Source: JADLGL01 sp050184415
Lineage (GTDB): Bacteria > Pseudomonadota > Alphaproteobacteria > Rhizobiales > Kaistiaceae
DNA length: 64,000 bases
Direction of reading: 5' to 3'
Assembly (NCBI GenBank): GCA_050184415.1
Contig: JBFXAJ010000009.1
Span: 53,976 to 117,975 of the forward strand
Of this stretch, positions 8,545 to 15,931 are shown piece by piece (the stretch's first letter is position 1; each line of letters starts with the position of its first letter). The notes beneath the pieces were generated by a model. It was given only the letters and a program-made list of their open reading frames with translations, was not told the origin of the DNA and searched no databases. A program made the translations under genes and the position numbers.

Positions 8545-9114
8545 CTACATCGCCGGGAGGAGGACCGCGTCGATGACGTGGATGACGCCGTTCGATTGGA
8601 CGACGTCGGCGATCGTCACATGGGCCTCGCCGCCATTCTCGTCCGTCAGGGTGACGACCCCGTCGACCACCGTCGCGTTGATGACGCAGCCGCCGACGGT
8701 CTCGATCGCGTGGGTGCCGCCATCGGCATTGATCATCCCGATCAGCGCTTCCGACATCACGTCGGCGGCGACGACATGGCAGGTCAGGATCGTCTGCAGC
8801 GTGGCGAGATTCTCGGGCAGGAGGAGGTTCTCGACGGTGCCGGCCGGAAGGGCGGCGAATGCGTCATTGGTCGGCGCGAAGACCGTGAACGGGCCGGGAC
8901 CTTCGAGGGTCTCGACGAGGCCGGCGGCCTGGACAGCGGCCACCAGCGTGGTGTGATCGGCGGAGTTCACCGCGTTCTGGATGATGTTCATGGTGGCGAG
9001 CATCGGCGCACCGCCGACCATCGGGTTCTCCTGGGCGATTGCGATCGAAGCAGCGATCGAGGAGACGCCGAGGAGAGCGGCCGCGGCGACGGTGCGAAGG
9101 TTGGTTCTAATCAT
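8545..9114 (-). CDS. Secreted fasciclin (FAS1) domain protein
   Basis: A 189-residue exported protein: signal peptide about residues 1-28 ending A-I-A-Q, then one FAS1 domain. Seen are the FAS1 H1 region (GPGPFTVFAPTNDAF), the central H-V-V-A strand and the C-terminal H2 motif NGVIHVIDAVLLP. FAS1 domains mediate adhesion or protein contact at the cell surface. A two-cysteine pair (in TCHVV and GGCVIN) could form a disulfide, which fits a periplasmic location. It is monocistronic between two terminators. Confidence 0.9.
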   Translation of the reverse strand: MIRTNLRTVAAAALLGVSSIAASIAIAQENPMVGGAPMLATMNIIQNAVNSADHTTLVAAVQAAGLVETLEGPGPFTVFAPTNDAFAALPAGTVENLLLPENLATLQTILTCHVVAADVMSEALIGMINADGGTHAIETVGGCVINATVVDGVVTLTDENGGEAHVTIADVVQSNGVIHVIDAVLLPAM

Positions 9115-9247
9115 GGGGTTGGGGTCCTATCCTGTTCTCTCTCGTCCTCCTCAAGAGGGGACGGAGGCAGATACGGACCCGCGGCGGTGCCGGTTTCGGA
9201 CGGCTGTGAAAAAAGTTCGAGGCCGGTCCCTCCGGCCTCAAAAAACG

Positions 9248-9274
9248 AAACGCCGCAGCTTGGCTGCGGCGTTT
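9248..9274 (-). terminator. Rho-independent terminator for the YdcH-like gene
   Basis: Perfect 12-bp stem AAACGCCGCAGC / GCTGCGGCGTTT with a 3-nt loop. On the minus strand it is followed by TTTCGTTTTTT, a good U-tract just after the gene ending at 9315. Confidence 0.8.
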
Positions 9275-9314
9275 CCCATAGGCTGTTGATCGCCTGTTCC
9301 CCCGAAGGGCGCTC

Positions 9315-9494
9315 CTAGTGGACGGTGATGGCGCTTCGAACGCGCTCGATCTCGTCCTTGAGGAGAAGCTTGCGTCGCTTGAGACCCGTCAGCTCCAGGG
9401 TATCGGCGCTGGGGTGGTGCATGGCCTCGTCGATCTGGCGTTCCAGATCGGCGTGGCGGCGCTCAAGCTGGGCAAGATGCGATTCCGCAGACAT
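9315..9494 (-). CDS. YdcH/DUF465 family small protein
   Basis: A 59-residue all-helical protein of the YdcH (DUF465) family. A heptad-rich N-terminal helix with L-E-R-R-H-A-D-L-E precedes the family signature L-K-R-x-K-L-x-L-K-D-E-I near the C-terminus. Function is unknown. A second family member is transcribed divergently at 9679, suggesting local duplication. Start at the ATG giving MSAESH. Confidence 0.85.
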   Translation of the reverse strand: MSAESHLAQLERRHADLERQIDEAMHHPSADTLELTGLKRRKLLLKDEIERVRSAITVH

Positions 9495-9678
9495 CGGGAA
9501 TAGCCTCCATGTTGCTACTTCACGACGAGAGTGTGACACCACTCGGACCGTCCGGCAATCATCGTCGCGGCCGGCACGAATGCTGGCTTTTCGGGGCGAA
9601 CCTTCGGTTTCTGGGCGGTTTGGCCGCGGCCGTGCTATGATGGTTTCCCCGGTAAAACGCACGGTTTCGCCTCGCTTG

Positions 9679-9882
9679 ATGACCGACGAAGAACGCCAGA
9701 TTCGCGAGGAGCTGGAACGGCTTCGGCAGGAGCATCGCGACCTCGACGAAGCGATCGCGGCGATGGAGGCCAGCGGCCGCGGCGACCCGATCCGGCGCCA
9801 GCGCCTCAAGAAGCGCAAGCTGCAACTGAAGGACCGGATCGTCCGGCTGGAGGACAGGTTGCTCCCCGACATTATTGCGTGA
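9679..9882 (+). CDS. YdcH/DUF465 family small protein, second paralogue
   Basis: A 67-residue coiled-coil protein with the same C-terminal signature (RQRLKKRKLQLKDRIVRLED) as the gene at 9315-9494. The ATG at 9679 begins the helical region. Two ATGs at 9637 and 9640 would add a short basic extension and cannot be excluded. It is divergent from its paralogue over about 185 bp that must hold both promoters. Function unknown. Confidence 0.82.
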   Translation: MTDEERQIREELERLRQEHRDLDEAIAAMEASGRGDPIRRQRLKKRKLQLKDRIVRLEDRLLPDIIA

Positions 9883-9951
9883 TCGGGACGGGGGCGGGGG
9901 TAGCCTCGACGGGCCGACGCCCGGCCCCGGAGAGCGTCCCGCTTCCTCGGC

Positions 9952-10743
9952 TCAATATGGCCGCGCGACCCCGAGCCATCGGCCGAGATGCGCCCAGGTC
10001 GCCGCCTCGAACCGCTCCGGCCACTCGACGCCGAGCGCAGCCGCCCTGGCGCGGGCGCGCGGCAGATAGGCCGCGGCGATCGCGAGATTGGCTGCAATGA
10101 CCGAGTCGCGCGTAGGCGCCGGGATCGGAAGCCCCTCGAGCAGCGCCTTCTGCTCCGTCGTGAGCTGGCGCTTCAGGTTGAGCGCCCCGCCGCGTGGCGA
10201 CACGCCCGTCTCGTCGACAAGGAGGTCGGTCAGGATCGTGCGGAGGTGGAACACCCCGGTCACGCCGACGAGATAGTCCTCGCGGTCAATGGCGAGCGAG
10301 AGGAGGCCGAGCACGCGGAGGAAGCTCTCGAACTGCGTCCGGACCTGCGCCGGGTTGGGCACTGGCTTCGGCAGGGACGGCGGCAGCGACGCGAAGATGT
10401 CGTCATGGTCGAAAACGACCCTCATGTTCTTCTGTGCACGCTTCGCCATCTGCTCCCGCGTCAGATAGACGACGTCGAAACGGCTCCAGTCGGCGGTGAT
10501 CGCCATGATCTGGAGCTGATGGGCGGTCTGGTCCCACCACAGGACGATCTCGCCGGTGCGGCCGACCGCCTCGCGCCAGCGCGCGGTGAAGGATGCAGCG
10601 TCGCCGGCGATGACGGCGACGAAGTCGAGGTCGCTGTGCTCGTCCTCGATGCCCGCGCCGTAGCTCCCCGTGAGATAGAGCGCCCGCACGGCGGGTTCCG
10701 CGCGCAAGGCCTCGGCGATCGTTTCGATCACGGCATCCCGCAT
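9952..10743 (-). CDS. Nucleotidyltransferase-fold protein (aminoglycoside adenylyltransferase-like)
   Basis: A 263-residue protein with the pol-beta nucleotidyltransferase signature near the N-terminus: L-T-G-S-Y-G-A-G, then S-D-L-D carrying two metal-binding aspartates (about residues 25-42). The remainder is helical, as in the C-terminal half of ANT-type enzymes. The substrate cannot be read from sequence, and resistance activity should not be assumed. The ATG at 10743 is preferred because GGGAGG lies about 9 nt upstream; a GTG at 10770 would extend it by nine codons. Confidence 0.75.
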   Translation of the reverse strand: MRDAVIETIAEALRAEPAVRALYLTGSYGAGIEDEHSDLDFVAVIAGDAASFTARWREAVGRTGEIVLWWDQTAHQLQIMAITADWSRFDVVYLTREQMAKRAQKNMRVVFDHDDIFASLPPSLPKPVPNPAQVRTQFESFLRVLGLLSLAIDREDYLVGVTGVFHLRTILTDLLVDETGVSPRGGALNLKRQLTTEQKALLEGLPIPAPTRDSVIAANLAIAAAYLPRARARAAALGVEWPERFEAATWAHLGRWLGVARPY

Positions 10744-10830
10744 GGCCAAATCCTCCCAAGGTTGTTCCACGCACTGAGGATCAACCAGGGCCGGGGACGC
10801 GACCAGCGCGCTGCTGTCGCATCCCTCTTG

Positions 10831-11139
10831 CTAAGCGAGCTTGAGCCCCACGATCCCCGCCACGATGAGCGCGATCGACGCGAGCTTCAGGGCGGTGACG
10901 GTCTCGCCAATGGCGAAGCCGACCAGCACGGTCCCGACCGTGCCGATGCCGGTCCAGACCGCATAGGCGGTTGCGAGCGGAAGGGATTTCAGCGCGACGC
11001 CGAGAAGGGCCAGGCTCGCCGCGACGCCGGCGACGGCCAATACCGACGGGATCGGTTTACTAAAGCCGGCGGACTGCTTGAGGGCGAACGCGAAGGCGAC
11101 TTCAAGCAAGCCGGCGAGGAGAAGGACGATCCAGGCCAT
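10831..11139 (-). CDS. gdx: SMR family guanidinium exporter (Gdx/SugE)
   Basis: A 102-residue, four-helix small multidrug resistance protein. The essential membrane glutamate is E13 in G-L-L-E-V. The segment KSLPLATAYAVWTGIG and the ending V-G-L-K-L are SugE/Gdx hallmarks rather than EmrE/QacE. Gdx proteins export guanidinium in exchange for protons. The assignment is strongly supported by the guanidine-II riboswitch in its leader (11158-11202). One variation: the aromatic residue usual after the glutamate (VWAVGLK) reads AFAFALK here. An AGGGG ribosome site lies 5 nt before the ATG. No partner SMR gene is adjacent, as expected for homodimeric Gdx. Confidence 0.92.
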   Translation of the reverse strand: MAWIVLLLAGLLEVAFAFALKQSAGFSKPIPSVLAVAGVAASLALLGVALKSLPLATAYAVWTGIGTVGTVLVGFAIGETVTALKLASIALIVAGIVGLKLA

Positions 11140-11157
11140 TGGAGACCCCTATGGTCA

Positions 11158-11202
11158 CCAAGGTCGTCCCTGGCCGTTCTGCACAAAGAGCGGTCGTCCG
11201 CT
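11158..11202 (-). promoter_or_regulatory. Guanidine-II (mini-ykkC) riboswitch
   Basis: On the minus strand, two consecutive hairpins each present the diagnostic ACGA tetraloop. Hairpin 1 (11189-11202) is AGCGG-ACGA-CCGCT. Hairpin 2 (11158-11173) is CCAGGG-ACGA-CCTTGG with one G-U pair. A 15-nt linker separates them and the ribosome site of gdx follows directly. The pair of ACGR-loop hairpins is the definition of the mini-ykkC motif, which binds guanidine and switches on SugE/Gdx translation. Confidence 0.88.
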
Positions 11203-11329
11203 GCCTACAAGATAGGCGGTCTGCCCGGAAAACGAACGGCGTCAGGGTGTCGCCACCCCGGGCACGAGCACCCTTGCCCTTCCGCCCCCGCTCCTGTAAT
11301 CCCCCGCCTTCCGCGGGGACCCCGACAGA

Positions 11330-11818
11330 ATGACCGCACCGGTCGCGATCGTCATGGGAAGCCAGTCCGACTGGGCGACCATGATCCACGCCTCGCAGAC
11401 GCTGGACGCCCTTGGCGTTCCGCACGACTCCCTGATCGTATCCGCGCACCGCACTCCCGACCGTCTCGTCAGCTTCGCCAAGGGCGCCAAGGGGGCAGGG
11501 CGCAAGGTGATCATCGCGGGGGCGGGAGGCGCCGCCCATCTTCCGGGCATGGTCGCCGCGATGACGACGCTGCCGGTCCTCGGCGTGCCGGTGCACACCG
11601 AGGCCCTTGGCGGCCGCGACAGCCTCTACTCGATCGTGCAGATGCCGGGCGGCGTTCCGGTCGGGACCTTCGCGATCGGCAAGGCGGGCGCGATCAACGC
11701 TGCCCTCCAGGCGGCGGCCATTCTTGCCCTCGCGGACGCCGCCGTGGCGGATCGTCTCGAATCCTGGCGCGCGGCGCAGACGGCCGCCGTCGCCGAGCGG
11801 CCCACCAATGGCCCCTGA
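11330..11818 (+). CDS. purE: 5-(carboxyamino)imidazole ribonucleotide mutase
   Basis: PurE class I, 162 residues, converting N5-CAIR to CAIR in de novo purine synthesis. The substrate-binding signature is G-S-Q-S-D-W at residues 10-15. The S-A-H-R-T-P loop follows with catalytic H40, and then the glycine-rich GAGGAAHLPGM segment. The C-terminus is slightly longer than usual. It overlaps purK by 11 bp, the standard purEK operon. Confidence 0.97.
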   Translation: MTAPVAIVMGSQSDWATMIHASQTLDALGVPHDSLIVSAHRTPDRLVSFAKGAKGAGRKVIIAGAGGAAHLPGMVAAMTTLPVLGVPVHTEALGGRDSLYSIVQMPGGVPVGTFAIGKAGAINAALQAAAILALADAAVADRLESWRAAQTAAVAERPTNGP

Positions 11819-12917
11819 CGCCCGGCTTCCCCCGGGGAGCGTGATCGGCATCCTCGGCGGCGGACAGCTCGGGCGGATGCTGTCGATGGCAGCCGCCGAG
11901 CTGGGTCTTGCCACGCACATCTATGCGCCGCCGGGCGACAACCCGGCATCCGACGTCGCCCGGGCCTCGACCATCGCCGACTGGTCGAACGAGGAGACGC
12001 TGGCGCTCTTCGCCGACAGCGTCGACGTCATCACCTACGAGTTCGAGAACGTCCCCGAGCGGACGGCTCGCTTCCTCGCCGGACGGCGCCCAGTCCGTCC
12101 GGGGCCGGATGCGCTTGCCGTGGCCCAGGACCGGCTCGCGGAGAAGACGATGGCGACCGGCCTCGGGCTCGCCGTGCCGCGCTATTTTCCGGTGGACAGC
12201 CGGGCCGATCTCGACGGCGCGGTGGCCCGGCTCGGCGGGCCTGGCATCCTGAAGACGCGGCGCCTCGGCTATGACGGGAAGGGCCAGGCCCGCATTGCGG
12301 GGCCGGAAGATGCCGGCGCGGCCTGGGAGGCGACGGCCGGGGCGCCGGCGATCCTCGAAGAGCTGGTGTCCTTCGATCGCGAAATATCGGCGCTCGTGGC
12401 GCGGGGCGGCGACGGATCGATAGAGGCCTTCGACGTGCCGGAGAACCGGCATCGCGCGGGTATCCTCGATACGTCCACCGTGCCTGCGAATGTGACGCCC
12501 CCGGTCGCGCGCCGGGCCGTCGGCATCGCGGAGCAGATCGCGGTCGCCCTCGACTATGTCGGCATCCTTGCCGTGGAGCTGTTCGTCGTCGGCGACGGCG
12601 ACGACGCACGCCTCCTGTTCAACGAGATGGCGCCGCGGGTCCACAATTCGGGGCACTGGACCACCGACGCCTGCGTGGTCTCGCAGTTCGAGCAGCACAT
12701 CCGCGCGGTCGCCGGCTGGCCGCTGGTCCCTCCAGGCCGGCATTCCGACGTTACGATGACCAATCTCATCGGCGCGGATGCCGAAGACTGGGAAGTCCTG
12801 TCGGCCGAGAGCGGCGCCGCGCTGCATTTCTACGGCAAGGCATCCATCCGCGGCGGGCGGAAGATGGGCCATGTCAACCGGCTTCGGATGCGAACCGTCA
12901 TTCCTCCGGGCGCGTGA
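11808..12917 (+). CDS. purK: 5-(carboxyamino)imidazole ribonucleotide synthase
   Basis: PurK, 369 residues, ATP-grasp ligase making N5-CAIR from AIR, bicarbonate and ATP. Seen in order: the N-terminal IGILGGGQLGRML nucleotide motif, the E-F-E-N-V-P segment, the ATP-grasp core (KTRRLGYDGKGQ) and the metal-binding NEMAPRVHNSGHWT near residue 275. The start at 11808 lies inside the end of purE, indicating translational coupling, and gives the normal family length. Confidence 0.97.
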   Translation: MAPDARLPPGSVIGILGGGQLGRMLSMAAAELGLATHIYAPPGDNPASDVARASTIADWSNEETLALFADSVDVITYEFENVPERTARFLAGRRPVRPGPDALAVAQDRLAEKTMATGLGLAVPRYFPVDSRADLDGAVARLGGPGILKTRRLGYDGKGQARIAGPEDAGAAWEATAGAPAILEELVSFDREISALVARGGDGSIEAFDVPENRHRAGILDTSTVPANVTPPVARRAVGIAEQIAVALDYVGILAVELFVVGDGDDARLLFNEMAPRVHNSGHWTTDACVVSQFEQHIRAVAGWPLVPPGRHSDVTMTNLIGADAEDWEVLSAESGAALHFYGKASIRGGRKMGHVNRLRMRTVIPPGA

Positions 12918-12936
12918 TTTCCGCCACAGTCGGCCT

Positions 12937-12966
12937 GAAATGGCTGAAAGCCGCCATTTCTCTTTG
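12937..12966 (+). terminator. Probable terminator of purEK
   Basis: Inverted repeat GAAATGGC ... GCCATTTC (8-bp stem, 8-nt loop) followed by TCTTTG, 20 bp after the purK stop codon. The U-tract is weak. Confidence 0.5.
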
Positions 12967-13073
12967 ACCAGCGCCGGGTGCTCTGCTAGAGGCCTCTGCA
13001 TTCGGGGCGACGCGTGGGCGACGTACGCAGCACCCTGTACTCCCGCTTCGACCGCACAGCGATGAGAACGTCC

Positions 13074-13298
13074 GTGCAGGTTCTGGTTCGCGACAACAAT
13101 GTGGATCAGGCGCTGCGCGCGCTGAAGAAGAAGCTGCAGCGCGAAGGCGTGTTTCGCGAGATGAAGCTTCGCAACTACTATGAGAAGCCCTCGGAAAGGC
13201 GGGCGCGGGAAAAGGCGGAGTCGGTCCGGCGGGCGCGGAAGCTCGCGCGAAAGCGCGCCCAGCGCGAGGGCCTGATCGCTGCGTCGCCGCGGCCGTGA
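13074..13298 (+). CDS. rpsU: 30S ribosomal protein S21 (bS21)
   Basis: A 74-residue, very basic S21 of the small ribosomal subunit. The GTG at 13074 gives the conserved N-terminus M-Q-V-L-V-R-D-N-N-V-D-Q-A-L. The family core KKKLQREGVFREMKLR and the Y-E-K-P-S-E-R-R-A-R-E-K-A-E segment follow, and the Lys/Arg-rich tail is typical of alphaproteobacteria. An upstream in-frame ATG at 13062 would add four residues not usual in the family. Confidence 0.93.
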   Translation: MQVLVRDNNVDQALRALKKKLQREGVFREMKLRNYYEKPSERRAREKAESVRRARKLARKRAQREGLIAASPRP

Positions 13299-13487
13299 TG
13301 GCAACGGGACAGCGCCGCTAGCAGTTGCGTTGGCGGGCGGAAGGGCAATCGCTCCGGCGCGCAACGCTCGCATCCGGAGAGGCGACACCGTTTCGCCGGG
13401 TTGTTGTCTTTTTAGAAACCGGAGGGTCTGACGATCCTCCTCCGCCGCGGTATCGCGGCCCTATTGGACAATGCTGAAGGAGTGGTC

Positions 13488-14384
13488 ATGGCGGATCGGC
13501 ATTCGGGACTGAAGGCCTTGTGGGTTGGCGCACTGGTTGCCGCCACGCTTGTCCTTGCCGGCTGTCAGACGACGGGCGGAGGCGCAAGGAACGCCCTGCC
13601 GGTGCCGCTCGCCGGAGCGGATCCCGCAGCCGGCTCGCAGGCCAACATCGCGTCGCTGACCGAGGTCGTGAACCGCAATCCGACCGATCCGAACGCCTAC
13701 AATTTCCGCGGCATCGCCTACGGCCAGGCCGGCCTCAACCGCGAGGCCATCGCGGACTTCACCCGAGCGATCGAACTCCGGCCGACCTTTTACGAAGCCT
13801 ACGTCAACCGGGGCCTTATCCTCCAGACCTCCGGCCGGCTTGACGAGGCGCTCGCCGACCTGAACCGTGCGCTCCAGTACAATCCGAGCTATGTCGTCGG
13901 CTATGTGGGCCGCGGTGACGTCTACCGCGCGCAGGGGCGCCTCGACCTCGCGCTCGCGGACTACAACAGCGCGCTGTCGATCAACCCGGCAGATGCGCGG
14001 TCGTACTACAGCCGCGGCCTCGTCTACGCCTCGCAGTTCCAGTACGACGCGGCGATCAGCGACTTCTCGTCGGCGCTCTCCTACGACCCGCGGGCCACCG
14101 TCGCCTACAACGCCCGCGGCCGCGCCTATCTCGAAGTCGGCAACTACACCGCCGCCTATGACGACCTCTACCAGTACGCCAGCGAGTATCCGAACGGCGC
14201 GCAGGTGTGGATCGACCTTGGCCGCGCGCTCGAAGGGCAGGGCGATTACGCCAACGCCTACACCTCATACCGCAACGCCCTCGTGGTCGACCCCACCAAT
14301 GCGACCGCACAGGCGGGCGCGCAGCGCACGCAGGCCCTCGCTGGCGGCGGCACCGCTGTCGTGGCAGGCGGCGTCGCGCCTTAG
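13488..14384 (+). CDS. TPR-repeat lipoprotein (NlpI-like)
   Basis: A 298-residue lipoprotein: an N-terminal hydrophobic signal ends in the lipobox L-V-L-A-G-C. About six tetratricopeptide repeats follow from residue 45 to 285. They show the W/Y-x3-G-x-A-Y/F pattern (for example N-F-R-G-I-A-Y-G-Q, Y-V-N-R-G-L-I, Y-S-R-G-L-V-Y). NlpI-like TPR lipoproteins act as adaptors for murein hydrolases and proteases; that role is inferred. AAGGAG sits 6-8 nt before the ATG at 13488, which settles the start. It is probably monocistronic. Confidence 0.9.
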   Translation: MADRHSGLKALWVGALVAATLVLAGCQTTGGGARNALPVPLAGADPAAGSQANIASLTEVVNRNPTDPNAYNFRGIAYGQAGLNREAIADFTRAIELRPTFYEAYVNRGLILQTSGRLDEALADLNRALQYNPSYVVGYVGRGDVYRAQGRLDLALADYNSALSINPADARSYYSRGLVYASQFQYDAAISDFSSALSYDPRATVAYNARGRAYLEVGNYTAAYDDLYQYASEYPNGAQVWIDLGRALEGQGDYANAYTSYRNALVVDPTNATAQAGAQRTQALAGGGTAVVAGGVAP

Positions 14385-14565
14385 CGCGACCGTCCCTGTG
14401 GCGCGTCGACGGCTGGCAAGGGACGACCCGCGCTGCCTCCATTCGGCTCGGCCTCACCCAGTCGTCGGGAAACCGCAGTGAGCGGCCTTGCCGCGCTTGC
14501 CGATGGTCCGGGCACCTAGTATATGCGGGCCCTTCGCCGGACCGACCCGCCGGCGAAACGGAAAT

Positions 14566-14640
14566 GGGCGCGTAGCTCAGCGGGAGAGCACCACGTTGAC
14601 ATCGTGGGGGTCACAGGTTCGATCCCTGTCGCGCCCACCA
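14566..14640 (+). tRNA. tRNA-Val (anticodon GAC)
   Basis: A 75-nt cloverleaf with the 3' CCA encoded. Acceptor stem GGGCGCG/CGCGCCC, D-arm TAGCTCAGCGGGAGAGC, anticodon stem CCACG/CGTGG around loop TTGACAT (anticodon GAC at 14598-14600), and T-arm ACAGGTTCGATCCCTGT. There is no variable-arm extension. It reads valine GUC/GUU codons. Confidence 0.97.
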
Positions 14641-14777
14641 TTTCCGACCGCGATTGATCCGCTGCCTGATCGCCTCGACCCGACCTCCTTGCCGCGGCTT
14701 TCCGCGTTGACTTGGCGGCCGCGTCCTCCTAGATGTCCGGCTTCAAAAATTCCAGCCCTTCGCCCGATCGCACGACC

Positions 14778-14903
14778 ATGAAGATCAAGAACTCGCTCAA
14801 GACGCTGCGGCTTCGGCACCGCGCCAACCGGCTCGTCCGCCGCAAGGGCCGCATCTACATCATCAACAAGACCAACCCGCGCTATAAGGCCCGCCAGGGC
14901 TAG
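14778..14903 (+). CDS. rpmJ: 50S ribosomal protein L36 (YkgO-type bL36)
   Basis: A 41-residue ribosomal protein L36 of the kind found in alphaproteobacteria (M-K-I-K-N-S-L-K-T-L-R start, G-R-I-Y-I-I-N-K-T-N core, ending K-A-R-Q-G). It lacks the zinc-binding cysteines of the C+ type, so this is the zinc-independent form. It is followed 20 nt later by a perfect terminator, and sits 137 bp downstream of tRNA-Val. Confidence 0.96.
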   Translation: MKIKNSLKTLRLRHRANRLVRRKGRIYIINKTNPRYKARQG

Positions 14904-14923
14904 CCTGCGGCCGATGGCGTTCG

Positions 14924-14952
14924 AAAGCCCGCGCGGCTCCGGCGCGGGCTTT
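14924..14952 (+). terminator. Rho-independent terminator of rpmJ
   Basis: Perfect 11-bp stem AAAGCCCGCGC / GCGCGGGCTTT with a 7-nt loop, followed by GTCGTT. It closes the rpmJ transcript. Confidence 0.8.
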
Positions 14953-15010
14953 GTCGTTCCACGGTGTCGTGCTTTGACCGGCCACGGCGCCGCGGCCTAG
15001 GGTGGCGCCG

Positions 15011-15574
15011 ATGCGCCTCCTCATTCTTCTCGTCGCTGCGCTCCTCGCCGCATTCCCCGCGTTGGCCCAGGGCGCGCCGCCGCCCGACGCCACGGTCGAG
15101 GACCGCCTCGACTACTGGTTTGCGCGGCTTCTCACCGCTGCCGACGAGAATGAAGCCGCGGAGATCGAGCTCCAGATCCAGCAGCTCTGGCTGCAGTCGG
15201 GCAGCGCCACCGTCGACCTCCTGATGGAATGGTCGATCGCCGCGCTCGACGCCGGCAACACCGGCCGCGCGCTCGACCTTCTCGATGGCGCGATCAGCAT
15301 CCTTCCCGAGTTTGCGGAAGCGTGGCACCGGCGCGCGATCGTCCATTTCAGCGCGGGCGACCTCGCCAATGCGATCGCCGACGTCGAGCAGACGCTGATC
15401 CTCGAGCCCCGCCATTTCGGCGCCCTCGCCGGCCTCGGGCAGATCCTCGCGCAAGCCCGCGACTATCCGCGCGCCCTCCAGGCCCTCAACGCGGCGCTGG
15501 CGATCAACCCGAAGATGGCCGGCACCGCCGACCTCGCGGCGCAGATCGACGATCGGATCCACCGGGACATTTGA
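15011..15574 (+). CDS. Secreted TPR-repeat protein
   Basis: A 187-residue protein with a cleavable signal peptide (hydrophobic residues 3-19, ending P-A-L-A-Q). A helical domain with about three TPR motifs follows between residues 75 and 175 (A-W-H-R-R-A-I-V-H-F, G-A-L-A-G-L-G-Q-I-L). It is predicted periplasmic. It begins 58 bp after the rpmJ terminator and has its own promoter by inference. No partner is evident nearby. Confidence 0.85.
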   Translation: MRLLILLVAALLAAFPALAQGAPPPDATVEDRLDYWFARLLTAADENEAAEIELQIQQLWLQSGSATVDLLMEWSIAALDAGNTGRALDLLDGAISILPEFAEAWHRRAIVHFSAGDLANAIADVEQTLILEPRHFGALAGLGQILAQARDYPRALQALNAALAINPKMAGTADLAAQIDDRIHRDI

Positions 15575-15931
15575 CGGCAGCGCCGGGCATTTTCTCGGTG
15601 GCTCGGCTCTCGCCCTACCGCCCCCTTGCGGGGCGGTCAAAACGCGAAGCGTTGGGTGGGGTATGAGGTCCAATCAACCCCACGCGCTCCGCCAAGGCGT
15701 GCTCCGCAAGCCAGGCTATGGGGTCTTCCCCGCAAGAGGACTGTTGCGTGGTTCGGGCTGGCGGGCTGGCGTCGATGCCGCGCTATCTCGGGTCTCCCTA
15801 CCTCTCCCCGCCGGGGAGAGGTGGGCGCTGTTCGCAGGTGCCATCGTCACCGCAAGCATCTGCGCGACAGTCCCCGCGAGGGGGAGAAGGAGTAGCTCAC
15901 GACCTGTGAGAGGACTCCGTCCCGCCGTGCG
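15575..15931. other. 357-bp gene-free stretch with palindromic debris
   Basis: No plausible gene. It holds short inverted repeats typical of Hyphomicrobiales intergenic DNA, for example CCTCTCCCCGCCGGGGAGAGG near 15801 and CCGCCCCTTGCGGGGCGG-like pairs near 15620. It lies between the convergent ends of the TPR gene and pyk, so some of these may serve as terminators. Confidence 0.6.

Noticed and set aside
10744..10830. Antibiotic-resistance island formed by the nucleotidyltransferase and SMR genes
   Set aside because: The SMR gene is a riboswitch-controlled guanidinium exporter and the nucleotidyltransferase has no clear drug specificity; no integron or transposon signs surround them.
15621..15909. 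Several short frames between the TPR gene and pyk
   Set aside because: They lie in palindromic intergenic DNA, overlap each other in three frames and match no family.
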